DNA from: Chloroflexota bacterium
GTDB lineage: Bacteria; Chloroflexota; Anaerolineae; Aggregatilineales; Phototrophicaceae
Assembly (NCBI GenBank): GCA_003242205.1
Contig: QGUR01000016.1
Span: 1 to 26,328, forward strand
DNA length: 26,328 nucleotides
Direction of reading: 5' to 3'
The stretch's first letter is position 1; each line of letters starts with the position of its first letter. The notes beneath the pieces were generated by a model that was not told the DNA's origin, ran no database searches, and saw nothing but the letters and a program-made list of their open reading frames with translations. Both the position numbers and the translations under genes were made by a program. Positions 6,761-13,896 of the stretch are shown piece after piece.

Positions 6761-7471
6761 TCAGACACGCCCGTAGACTTCGAGATTCGCCCCATACAGC
6801 CCTGCGCCCGCCGCCGAAGCCAGAAACACAATCGCATCGACAACCTGCTCCGGCGTGACCCACTTATCGGGATCGGCCTTCGGCATTGCCGCGCGGTTTT
6901 CCGGCGAGTCAATCGTGCTCGGCGAGACGGCGTTCACATGAATGCCCTGATCGCGCACTTCCAGCGCCAGACTTTCAACGATGCGAAGCGCGGCGGCTTT
7001 CGAGGCCGCGTAAGCCGCTGCGCGCGCGCCGCCCCGCAGCGCCGAGCGCGACGCGACGACGACAATATGACCGCGCACGCCTTTTTCCAGCATGTGACGC
7101 GCGACCCGCCCCGCCGTCAGATAAACCGGCGTCACGTTGGTCTGCCACATTCTGTCCAGCAGTTCGGTTCCGGGATCGTAAACATGCGCGCCGCCCGCGA
7201 AACCGCCGGCAGCGTGAACCAGCACATCGATCTGTCCCCAGCGCGCCTCGACCTGATTGACGAGCGCGTCGACTTCACCGGCGTTCGCCAAATCCGCCGT
7301 CACGACCATTGTTTCGGCGTTCAGTTCGTCCACCAGCCGGTCAAGAGCAGCAGCCCTGCGCGACACCAGTACGAGCTTTGCCCCTTCACCGGCGAAGCGA
7401 CGCGCCGCCGCCGAGCCGACATTGCCGGTCGCGCCGGTAATCACAACCACTTTATCCGCAAACTCGCTCAT
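6761..7471 (-). CDS. SDR family NAD(P)-dependent oxidoreductase
   Basis: A 236-residue classical short-chain dehydrogenase. Visible in order: the dinucleotide motif TGATGNVG near residue 10, DLA after strand 3, the HAAGG variant of NNAG near 78, an active-site Ser in VVVASRSALRG near 128, YAASKAA (catalytic Tyr and Lys) near 142, and the HVNAVSPSTIDSP segment. SDRs oxidise or reduce alcohols, ketones or sugar and lipid intermediates; the substrate cannot be told. The start is set at the ATG with AAAGG 9 bases upstream rather than at the ATG 39 bases further out (MMARDLTEERHSV has no SDR homology). Confidence 0.92.
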   Translation of the reverse strand: MSEFADKVVVITGATGNVGSAAARRFAGEGAKLVLVSRRAAALDRLVDELNAETMVVTADLANAGEVDALVNQVEARWGQIDVLVHAAGGFAGGAHVYDPGTELLDRMWQTNVTPVYLTAGRVARHMLEKGVRGHIVVVASRSALRGGARAAAYAASKAAALRIVESLALEVRDQGIHVNAVSPSTIDSPENRAAMPKADPDKWVTPEQVVDAIVFLASAAGAGLYGANLEVYGRV

Positions 7472-7549
7472 GACGCTGTGCCTTTCTTCAGTGAGATCGC
7501 GTGCCATCACCGTCCATTCAAGAACCGTTAAAGCGCCGGCCCGGCACGA

Positions 7550-7861
7550 TCATGACACCGGCCGCAATTCGACGATCAGCCCATCGCTCCAGCCATATTT
7601 GTCGTCCATCAGGCGCGTTACCGCCGCGGCGAGTTCCGGCTCGGCGTCGGCGTTGACAATCCGGCCGATACCCTCCTCAGTGGTCTGCCCAACCCGAAAC
7701 TGAACCGAGGGATGATGACGGATATTCTGCACCCAGTGCGCGCGTTCGCGGTGTTCCGACACCAGGTAATAACAGCCGCCGTATTCCACAAACCAGATTT
7801 CGATGTTATGCGGGTTGCCGGTCTTGTGGCCCGTGGTACGCAGATACAGATATTGTTCCAT
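7550..7861 (-). CDS. Nitroreductase/quinone reductase family protein (F420-type split barrel)
   Basis: A 103-residue protein with the signature LRTTGHKTGNPHNIEIWFVEYGGCYYLVSEHRERAHWVQNIRHHPSVQFRVG, characteristic of the deazaflavin-dependent nitroreductase (DDN-like) family of flavin/F420-binding split beta-barrels. Members reduce quinones or nitro compounds with reduced F420, or bind FMN or heme; many are uncharacterised. Length fits the short members of the family (100-150). The ATG has GAGGG about 9 bases upstream. The gene is 79 bases upstream of the SDR gene on the same strand, so the two may be cotranscribed as a small redox unit. Confidence 0.85.
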   Translation of the reverse strand: MEQYLYLRTTGHKTGNPHNIEIWFVEYGGCYYLVSEHRERAHWVQNIRHHPSVQFRVGQTTEEGIGRIVNADAEPELAAAVTRLMDDKYGWSDGLIVELRPVS

Positions 7862-7987
7862 GCTCTCGCCCTCGAAGTCATCACAGATGGCGTAGGGCAA
7901 CCGTCAGGGATTAGCCTTTCAGAATGGCGCGCCTGTTGTTATTATGCCAGCCTTCCAGAATAGTGGTCGTTCACTGAGGTAAGGTTC

Positions 7988-9139
7988 ATGCTGAGTGTTC
8001 GTTTCCGTTCATGGCACTTCATTGTCATCACTGTCGTCACGATGCTCGCTCTTTTCCCCGTCCCGGCTGCACCGGTCGCAGCTCAGGAAATCGACGAGGA
8101 AGCCACGCCCGATCCAACTCTGTATGATCCCACCGTCTGTTACGATCACCAGGACGGCAGCCCGCTCAGCGATGAGTGCGCGGAAATGATCGAGCGCTAT
8201 CCCGTGCCGCCGCTGCTGTCGCCCGTACCGAAAGACCGCTTCACGATGTCGCGCTACAGCTTCTGGAGAGTAGGCCCGCACGCCGTCGCCAAGTATGACG
8301 CGCCGAACGGCAATATCATCGACTATATCCCGGAAGGTTATAACTTCGTCACCGCCATTGACCTGAGCGTGGATGGCTGGATACAAATCGATGGCGGCGC
8401 GTGGGTCCAGCGTGATGGCGCGATCTACACCACTCCGTCGGAGTTTTCCGGCGTGCTGATTGAGGAAGGCGGGCTGGACTACGACTTTGCCTGGGTGCTC
8501 GACATGAGCCGGATTCATGTCTCGGAATATCCGGGCGGCCCGTGGGAACCCAAAACCGAGCGCTGGCTGAAGCGCTATGAACTGGTCAACATCTTCTCGA
8601 CCGCGGTCGATGAGGAAGGCTGGAACTGGTACATGATCGGCCCGAACCACTGGGTCGAACAGCGATTTGTCTCCAAAGTCTCGAAAATCGAGCGTCCTGA
8701 AGGCGTGACCAACGAACGCTGGATCGCCATCGATCTGTACGAGCAGAATCTGGTCGCTTACGAAGGCGACACGCCCGTGTTTGCAACGCTGGTTTCAAGC
8801 GGCACGAAAGGCTGGGATACCCGTGAAGGCATCTTCGATGTCTGGGCCATGTTGCCGGCAGACAGCATGAGCGGCGCAACCGGCGCTCCTGAAGCCTACG
8901 CGCTGCAAACCGTGCCCTGGACGATGTATTTTGACGGCGGCATCGCGCTGCACGGCTCTTACTGGCACGACGTCTATGGCTACCGCACCAGCCACGGCTG
9001 CGTCAATATCACCATCAGCGACGCGCGCTGGCTGTACGAGTGGCTGGAAGAAGGTGGGAAGAACGAAGACGGCGTGATCGAAAACGCCATCTATGTTTAC
9101 AGCACGGGCGAATACGGCACAACGCAGTCTGGCATTTAG
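7988..9139 (+). CDS. Secreted L,D-transpeptidase (YkuD domain) with SH3-like N-terminal region
   Basis: A 383-residue exported protein that should cross-link peptidoglycan stem peptides (3-3 links) or attach proteins to the wall. A Sec signal of about 33 residues ends near PVAAQ. Residues ~80-240 contain two SH3b-like stretches (FWRVGPHAVAKYDAPNG; HVSEYPGG...WLKRYELVNIF) that probably bind wall. The catalytic domain (about 245-375) begins ERWIAIDLYEQNLVAYEG and ends with the active-site box HGSYWHDVYGYRTSHGCVN, with His336 and nucleophile Cys338. The GAGGTAAGG site before the ATG is excellent. A strong terminator follows, so it is probably transcribed alone. Confidence 0.95.
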   Translation: MLSVRFRSWHFIVITVVTMLALFPVPAAPVAAQEIDEEATPDPTLYDPTVCYDHQDGSPLSDECAEMIERYPVPPLLSPVPKDRFTMSRYSFWRVGPHAVAKYDAPNGNIIDYIPEGYNFVTAIDLSVDGWIQIDGGAWVQRDGAIYTTPSEFSGVLIEEGGLDYDFAWVLDMSRIHVSEYPGGPWEPKTERWLKRYELVNIFSTAVDEEGWNWYMIGPNHWVEQRFVSKVSKIERPEGVTNERWIAIDLYEQNLVAYEGDTPVFATLVSSGTKGWDTREGIFDVWAMLPADSMSGATGAPEAYALQTVPWTMYFDGGIALHGSYWHDVYGYRTSHGCVNITISDARWLYEWLEEGGKNEDGVIENAIYVYSTGEYGTTQSGI

Positions 9140-9163
9140 AGCCAGCAACATTGAGCTTGCATC

Positions 9164-9197
9164 AACCGCGCGGCTAAAGACCGCGCGGTTTTGTTTT
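9164..9197 (+). terminator. Intrinsic terminator after the L,D-transpeptidase
   Basis: The 10-bp perfect stem AACCGCGCGG/CCGCGCGGTT with a 7-base loop is followed by TTTTGTTTTG, 24 bases after the stop codon. Confidence 0.92.
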
Positions 9198-9273
9198 GCC
9201 GCTTCAGCATGCTCCGCCATCCGTTTCGCCCACCCACCCGCTCCACACAGGCGCGTTTTCCGGCATGGCAGTT

Positions 9274-9338
9274 TTTCGTCCGCCACGCCTTCGCACTACA
9301 ATTAGACGCGGGAGGGGCACAACGCCGCGCTCTCCCGC
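9274..9338 (+). promoter_or_regulatory. Possible promoter and leader hairpin of the epimerase gene
   Basis: A TACAAT (9297-9302) makes a plausible -10, with a poor -35. Just downstream, GCGGGAG (9308-9314) and CTCCCGC (9332-9338) can pair to form a hairpin in the leader, 30 bases before the ATG at 9369. Confidence 0.35.
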
Positions 9339-9368
9339 TATTAGCTGCCATCAACCGGGGAAACCGCC

Positions 9369-10181
9369 ATGGAAATAGCCATTCAGGAAGACATGCTGCC
9401 GGGGCGCACGATGCTGGAAAAGTTCGCCCATGCCCGCGATCTGGGCGTCGCGGGGATTGAGTTCTGGGGGCGCGGCCTGGAACACAAGGTCGCCGACATC
9501 GTCGCTGCCATGGAACAGACCGGCGTGCGCGCGGCGGCAGTCAATCACGGGCGTCAGAGCCGGCTGCTGGACCCGGATCCGGAGGAGCGCGACCGCGCTC
9601 TGGCGGAGCTGCGGTCGTCAATCACCTGCGCAGCGGATATTGGCGCCAAAGGCGTGATTTTTGTGCCGCACTTTTTCGGCCCGATCCTGCCCGATCTGTC
9701 GCCCTTTATGACGGCCACCCAGCTTCAGGCCGAACTACTGCACGCGCATCTGCGGACGCTCGAAGACTTCGCCGACGCCATGGACGTTGAGCTGTATGTC
9801 GAGCCAGTCAACCGTTACGAAACGCACTTTCTCAACCGGCTCGATCAGGCATCGATGATCACACGGCGGCTGAATCATCCGCGCGTGAAAATCGTGGCCG
9901 ACCTGTTTCACATGGCGCTGGAAGAAGACGACATTGTCGCGGCCATTCGCGCCAACGGCGATCAGATCGGGCACGTGCATCTGGCCGACAGCAACCGCCG
10001 CCTGCCGGGTCAGGGCCGCACGGATTTCGCCGCCGCCGCGCAGGCGCTCCGCGAAGTGGGTTACGACGGCTGGGCAGCCTACGAAGTCGGCGATCCCGGC
10101 GACAACGCGCCACGAGCCGCGCAATATCTGGCCGACCTGCCCGCCAGCCTCAACCTGCTGCGCGACGCCGGTTTTGCATAA
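9369..10181 (+). CDS. TIM-barrel sugar isomerase/epimerase, ketose 3-epimerase type
   Basis: A 270-residue AP-endonuclease-2-like TIM barrel. The metal and catalytic residues of D-tagatose/D-psicose 3-epimerases are E152, D185, H211 and E246 in the Pseudomonas cichorii enzyme; here E145 (in VEPVNRYETH), D178 (ADLFHM), H204 (GHVHLADSNRR) and E239 (YEVGD) have exactly the same spacing (33, 26 and 35). The EPxNRxET and NRRxPGxG motifs support this over hydroxypyruvate isomerase or IolE. It should interconvert ketoses at C3 (or act as an IolO-like epimerase) in the cytoplasm using a divalent metal. It precedes an orphan membrane protein and iolB, so a sugar or inositol role is plausible. Substrate uncertain. 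Confidence 0.85.
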   Translation: MEIAIQEDMLPGRTMLEKFAHARDLGVAGIEFWGRGLEHKVADIVAAMEQTGVRAAAVNHGRQSRLLDPDPEERDRALAELRSSITCAADIGAKGVIFVPHFFGPILPDLSPFMTATQLQAELLHAHLRTLEDFADAMDVELYVEPVNRYETHFLNRLDQASMITRRLNHPRVKIVADLFHMALEEDDIVAAIRANGDQIGHVHLADSNRRLPGQGRTDFAAAAQALREVGYDGWAAYEVGDPGDNAPRAAQYLADLPASLNLLRDAGFA

Positions 10182-10191
10182 TCGTCGCCCG

Positions 10192-11127
10192 GTGTCCGGC
10201 CCTCGCGCTCCGATCACGCGCGGCGAGTCCTCGCGGCAGAATCCGGTCGCGCAGGCCGAGCTGGCGCATCTCGAACGCTCGACGCGCCGCAGTGCCCGGT
10301 TATTCACGCGCGGCTTCGCGCTGGCGCTCGGCGTTTCATTGCTGCTCGGCCTCGGTCTGGGGCTGATGGCGCGCTCCGGCAGCCTGACGAGCGTCAACCT
10401 GCGCGAAAATTACCTGTTTTTCCGGGAGGTATTGCGCCACGCCAACACCGCGCTCACACTGATGTTGCTGCTGGGGCATATCGTCCTGATGTGGGAAACG
10501 CTGCTCGCCGCCGCCGACTCCATTACGCGAGAGAAGCGTGCGGGCACGTGGGACACGCTGGTTCTGACACCACTGACCGCCTGGCAAATCGCCGACGGCA
10601 AGTGGTGGGGCGTGCAAGCGTACATTTACCGGCAACAGACCGGGCTGATCGTGTTACGCGTGGCCACCTTCCTGTGGCTGATCCTGTCATCGCCCCATGA
10701 AACCATGGGCGTCGTCGCGCTGCTTGTCGCCTTTACGCTCGCGCTGGCGATCATGGCGCTCAATCTGGCGCTTGCTGCCGCGCTTGGGTTGGTGGCTTCG
10801 TTCGCCAGCCGTATCCTCTCGCCGGTGGCGATTGCGCTGTGCGGCTATGTCACGAGCATTCTGGTTCACTTTGGCGCGCACCTGCTGTTATTTCAGCCGT
10901 TGCTGCCGGGGCCGCGAGATGCAACCGGCTTCGCGGCCTCGGCCATGGCGGTCGCCCTGCTCGACGGTGGCACGCTGCTCTCGACACACCTCGCCTCGTT
11001 CAGCGACAGCCGTTATCTGTTTGCGCTGCTACGTATCCTGCCGGTTTCGGTTATCCTGTACGCCGGGCTGACGGGCGTCTGTCTGCTGCTCGCACGCTGG
11101 CACGCCATGCGCCACAGCGCGACGTGA
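10192..11127 (+). CDS. ABC-2-type-like membrane protein, no partner ATPase nearby
   Basis: About 311 residues with roughly six hydrophobic segments (near 42-60, 82-103, 155-172, 178-200, 205-228 and 288-305). The stretch TREKRAGTWDTLVLTPLTAWQIADGKWW resembles the cytoplasmic motif of ABC-2 export permeases (E-rxGTle-LLlTPls-xxillGK), so it is probably an exporter subunit or a relic of one. No ATP-binding subunit is adjacent. No ATG occurs before residue 59 (MARSGSL); the GTG at 10192, 10 bases after the epimerase stop, is the most likely start, possibly translated by coupling, though no clear ribosome site is present. The start is uncertain and the family call moderate. Confidence 0.62.
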   Translation: MSGPRAPITRGESSRQNPVAQAELAHLERSTRRSARLFTRGFALALGVSLLLGLGLGLMARSGSLTSVNLRENYLFFREVLRHANTALTLMLLLGHIVLMWETLLAAADSITREKRAGTWDTLVLTPLTAWQIADGKWWGVQAYIYRQQTGLIVLRVATFLWLILSSPHETMGVVALLVAFTLALAIMALNLALAAALGLVASFASRILSPVAIALCGYVTSILVHFGAHLLLFQPLLPGPRDATGFAASAMAVALLDGGTLLSTHLASFSDSRYLFALLRILPVSVILYAGLTGVCLLLARWHAMRHSAT

Positions 11128-11150
11128 AGCGGTACTACATTAATCCTCGC

Positions 11151-11156
11151 TATAAT
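11151..11156 (+). promoter_or_regulatory. -10 box (TATAAT) before iolB
   Basis: A perfect TATAAT lies 42 bases before the iolB ATG, with a weak -35 region. Transcription would begin near 11163. The AGAGAGGAAAAG ribosome site follows. Confidence 0.4.
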
Positions 11157-11197
11157 CGGCGGCATCGTAGCCATGCAATCAGAGAGGAAAAGACCGT

Positions 11198-12079
11198 ATG
11201 AAATACACGGCTGAAACCATGCTCATACGCTCCAAAGACAGCGGCGGCACGGGCGTTTTTGCCGAAGTTTCCGCCGAGCAGGCGGGCTGGGAATTTCTCA
11301 ACATGCAGGCGCGGCGGCTTAATGCCGGGCAGACCTACAGCGGCAACACCGGCGATTTTGAATACGCGCACGTCATCCTCGGCGGCAGGTGTAATGTACG
11401 TACCAGCCAGGGCAATTTTGACAATGTGGGCGGGCGTAAGGACGTCTGGAGCGGCATGCCACATGCGATCTATCTCTCGCGCAACACCGATTTCGAGATC
11501 GAGGCGCTGACCGACGGCTTTGAGGTCGCAAGCTGCTGGGTTCCGACCGATCGCGATTATCCCGCGCAGCGCATCAGTCTGGGCAAAAACACGCCGGTCG
11601 AACTGCGCGGCGGCGGCAACGCCTCGCGGCAGATCAACAGCATCATCCCGCCGGGCTTCAACTGCCACCGTATCGTCGCCGTCGAAGTCTATACGCCGCC
11701 GGGCAACTGGAGCAGCTTCCCGCCGCACAAGCACGACGTACACCGGGAAGACGAGCAGGGCAATGTCATCGAGGCGGACCTTGAAGAAATCTATTTCTAC
11801 AAGATCAACCCGCCGGAGGGATATGCCTACCAGCGCGTCTACAACGACGATCGGAGCATCGACGGCCTGATGCTGGCCGGCAACCACGACATCGTGCTGG
11901 TTCCGGAAGGCTACCACCCTGTCGTCGGCATGCCCGGTTACAACACCTATTATCTGAACTTTCTGGCGGGTTCGGCGCAGTCGCTGGCCAACGCCGACGA
12001 CCCCGCGTACGCATGGGTGAAATCGACCTTCACGGAGCTCGATCCGCGCGTGCCTGTAGTGCGGCCCGAAGACGACTGA
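11198..12079 (+). CDS. iolB: 5-deoxy-glucuronate isomerase (IolB)
   Basis: This 293-residue protein matches IolB, the two-cupin enzyme of myo-inositol catabolism that converts 5-deoxy-glucuronate to 2-deoxy-5-keto-gluconate. The second cupin holds the metal site PPHKHD (His177, His179) with EEIYFYKINPPEGYAYQRVY, and the later His in VPEGYHPVVGMPGYNTYYLNFLAG completes it. GKNTPVELRGGGNASRQI and IIPPG are family landmarks. Length is usual (about 270-300). The ATG is preceded by GAGGAAAAG. No other iol gene lies in the window apart from the TIM-barrel epimerase two genes upstream, so the pathway must be completed elsewhere or iolB stands alone. Confidence 0.93.
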   Translation: MKYTAETMLIRSKDSGGTGVFAEVSAEQAGWEFLNMQARRLNAGQTYSGNTGDFEYAHVILGGRCNVRTSQGNFDNVGGRKDVWSGMPHAIYLSRNTDFEIEALTDGFEVASCWVPTDRDYPAQRISLGKNTPVELRGGGNASRQINSIIPPGFNCHRIVAVEVYTPPGNWSSFPPHKHDVHREDEQGNVIEADLEEIYFYKINPPEGYAYQRVYNDDRSIDGLMLAGNHDIVLVPEGYHPVVGMPGYNTYYLNFLAGSAQSLANADDPAYAWVKSTFTELDPRVPVVRPEDD

Positions 12080-12124
12080 CCGCCTGCCCGACAGCGGGAA
12101 CAGTCACGTTCACAATCAGCGGGA

Positions 12125-12156
12125 ATCAAAAGCGGGGCAGCCGGAGCCGCCCCGCT
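12125..12156 (-). terminator. Intrinsic terminator after the OsmC gene
   Basis: The arms AGCGGGGC (12131-12138) and GCCCCGCT (12149-12156) form an 8-bp stem, followed on the minus strand by TTTTGATT. It lies 15 bases after the OsmC stop and, on the plus strand, 50 bases after iolB. It may serve both convergent genes. Confidence 0.65.
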
Positions 12157-12171
12157 GAGTCGATAAACAGG

Positions 12172-12591
12172 TTATTGCCGGAGCGTGGCGTTAACCGTCA
12201 CTTCGGGAACGCTCGCCAGCGCCTTCGAAACCGGGCAATTCTCTTTGGAAAACTGGACCTTCTCGTCGAACAGTTCCTGGCTGATGCCCGGCACTTCCGC
12301 CTCGGTCGTCAGCTCAATGCGGTTGATCACCAGATTTTCAATACGCACGTTGGCGGTTGTGTGAATGCGCGTCGCCGGGAAACCCGCATTCGCAAGCTGG
12401 GCGGCAAGGAACATCGAGAAACAACCGGCCTGCGCCGCGCCGATCAGTTCTTCCGGGTTCGTGCCCTGCCCGCTTTCAAAACGCGAAGCGTAGGTAAACG
12501 GCCCCTCGTATCCCTGGCTCGGCAGCTTCATCGTGCCGCGGCCTTCTTTCAGCGTCCCTTCCCACACGGCTTCTGCTTTTGTAACCGGCAT
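12172..12591 (-). CDS. OsmC family peroxiredoxin
   Basis: A 139-residue OsmC/Ohr-type thiol peroxidase that should reduce organic hydroperoxides. The two catalytic cysteines are Cys57 (GAAQAGCFSMFLAAQLANAG) and Cys119 (FSKENCPVSKAL). The opening KAEAVWEGTLKEGRGTM and TNPEELIGAAQAGC point to the OsmC subgroup rather than Ohr. A clear AAGGAGAG site lies 8 bases before the ATG. An 18-base near-palindrome sits about 45 bases upstream in the promoter region. Confidence 0.94.
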   Translation of the reverse strand: MPVTKAEAVWEGTLKEGRGTMKLPSQGYEGPFTYASRFESGQGTNPEELIGAAQAGCFSMFLAAQLANAGFPATRIHTTANVRIENLVINRIELTTEAEVPGISQELFDEKVQFSKENCPVSKALASVPEVTVNATLRQ

Positions 12592-12634
12592 TCTTCACTC
12601 TCCTTGATGTCTTCGCAAACGGATCGCAACCACG

Positions 12635-12652
12635 TGACCATAATTACGGTCA
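12635..12652. promoter_or_regulatory. Near-palindrome TGACCATAATTACGGTCA before osmC
   Basis: Arms TGACC and GGTCA surround a symmetric TAATTA core, with only one mismatched pair in 18 bases. Its place 44 bases before the osmC start fits a dimeric regulator. I cannot name the regulator; the motif is not the known OhrR site. Confidence 0.45.
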
Positions 12653-12883
12653 ATATAGACAGTCTACCCTTACCATAACACACAGCTAGGGAAATTTCAC
12701 GCAGTCAGCAACGCTTGCTGCCAGTAGCCACGTTAACAAACACATGAGTGGCGGATAATGGATTTTGAACAACACGTGTTGGAGTGTATAGAACCTGCGG
12801 CACAAATCTCTCGCCGGCGGCCGCAATAACCGCGTACTGGTCTGTTTGTTGCTAAAGAATTGCCCTGCGAAAACCTGTGTCGA
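12653..12883. other. Intergenic spacer with a 12-base palindrome and a small inverted repeat
   Basis: The stretch between the osmC promoter and the EVE-like stop holds CAACACGTGTTG (12770-12781, a perfect palindrome), CAGCAA-CGC-TTGCTG (12706-12720) and a 23-codon frame from 12759 with no good ribosome site. I see no convincing gene. Confidence 0.3.
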
Positions 12884-13303
12884 TCATTCCCCCCTGAGCA
12901 ACTGTACCAGTTCCCGATACTGCGTTTCGGTCAGCGGCTTCCAGGTTTCACCCATGCGCGGCCACTTGGGATCGTCGATGATCTCGCGCACGCGCTCCAG
13001 CGGAACCGGATTGGCGTCGTTGCGGCGAATCACGGTTTTGACGGGCAGCAGGCGGTCATGATCCTCGCCCGGCGCGCGGAGTTGCTCGCCTTCTTCAAAT
13101 GTGCCGGTCACTTCGACTTCGCCGACAATCGCCTTCGCGCCTTTGGCGGTCGAGCCTTTCGGTTTGCTGGTTGTCTCGTAGACCAGCATGCGTGTGCCCG
13201 GTGGCAGGCTGTCGTGCCAGCGGGCGGCGCCGCGGTCGCTAAAACCGATGATCGCGTCGTCATTCCAGCCTGCTCGAACGAGCTTGATACCCGGCGTCGG
13301 CAT
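12884..13303 (-). CDS. EVE/PUA-like domain protein
   Basis: A 139-residue protein that resembles the EVE (PUA-superfamily) fold, small domains that bind modified bases in DNA or RNA. The supporting stretches are GTRMLVYETTSKP and KAIVGEVEVTGTFEEGEQ, typical of the EVE core strands, and the C-terminal PKWPRMGETWKPLTETQYRELVQLL. The usual N-terminal WxxKSEP is absent, so the assignment is tentative. The ATG at 13303 is preferred over one 18 bases upstream because AAGGGAG lies 8 bases before it. It follows the second DinB gene by 41 bases on the same strand and is probably in its operon. Confidence 0.6.
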   Translation of the reverse strand: MPTPGIKLVRAGWNDDAIIGFSDRGAARWHDSLPPGTRMLVYETTSKPKGSTAKGAKAIVGEVEVTGTFEEGEQLRAPGEDHDRLLPVKTVIRRNDANPVPLERVREIIDDPKWPRMGETWKPLTETQYRELVQLLRGE

Positions 13304-13344
13304 ATCTGCCACTCCCTTCATAATTGAATACTGGCGGATTTCGG

Positions 13345-13824
13345 TTAGCGCTGCTGAATGGTACACAACGCCTGCCGGATTTCGCCCAGATGATAAGCTG
13401 TATGCACGATGACGCCCAGCGCGCCGTTGATCTCGTTCTCGCCTTCCCAGCTCTCGATAGCATGTATCTGCGCGCGCACGCGCTGATAGGTTTCCCGAAG
13501 CGCCGCCTTGCTCGCTTCCCATTCTTCCGGCGTGACCGCGCTCACCGTGCGCCAGATTTCCTGCCAGTCGATTTTGTCGCTCTGCTTGCCCTGTATGTAG
13601 TCGGACATGACATTGAGATAGAAATTCACATGGGCCACCTGCGCTGCCAGCGTGGCGCAGCGCCCGCCGACAGGAATAGACGCTTCCTCTGCCGAAATGG
13701 TGTCCAGTGTTTCAAAGAGCGATGTGCCGCGGTCGAGATAAATGCCGAGTACCTGCTCGAACGTTTCCTGTAGCAATCCGGACAGGGCGTAATTGAAGCG
13801 GTCACGCATCACTGTATCGCTCAT
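13345..13824 (-). CDS. DinB family protein (second copy)
   Basis: A 159-residue DinB-superfamily helical bundle. The probable metal histidines are in AAQVAHVNFYLNV (about residue 70) and in VIVHTAYHLGEIRQAL (near 141 and 145), the classic HxxxHxGxIRQ ending. Unlike the first copy in this window, the metal site looks complete, so it could be an active thiol transferase or similar enzyme. AGGAGATC precedes the ATG. It begins a two-gene unit with the EVE-like gene and has its own TATAAT promoter. Confidence 0.88.
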   Translation of the reverse strand: MSDTVMRDRFNYALSGLLQETFEQVLGIYLDRGTSLFETLDTISAEEASIPVGGRCATLAAQVAHVNFYLNVMSDYIQGKQSDKIDWQEIWRTVSAVTPEEWEASKAALRETYQRVRAQIHAIESWEGENEINGALGVIVHTAYHLGEIRQALCTIQQR

Positions 13825-13876
13825 GGGATCTCCTGTCAGGCAGCGCCTGTACTTATGCGATTTGCTTCCGCGCCAT

Positions 13877-13882
13877 ATTATA
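13877..13882 (-). promoter_or_regulatory. -10 box of the DinB-EVE unit
   Basis: A perfect TATAAT on the minus strand lies 53 bases before the DinB start and just after the stop of the lipocalin gene. The -35 is weak. Confidence 0.45.
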
Positions 13883-13896
13883 TTCTATTGACCCGT

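Noticed and set aside
7918..7961. Direct repeat TTyCAGAAT (twice) before the L,D-transpeptidase gene
   Set aside because: Only 9 bases with one variable position, and no symmetric arrangement; too little to call an operator.
12759..12830. 23-codon frame MDFEQHVLECIEPAAQ...
   Set aside because: No ribosome site and no promoter of its own; listed only as part of the intergenic spacer.
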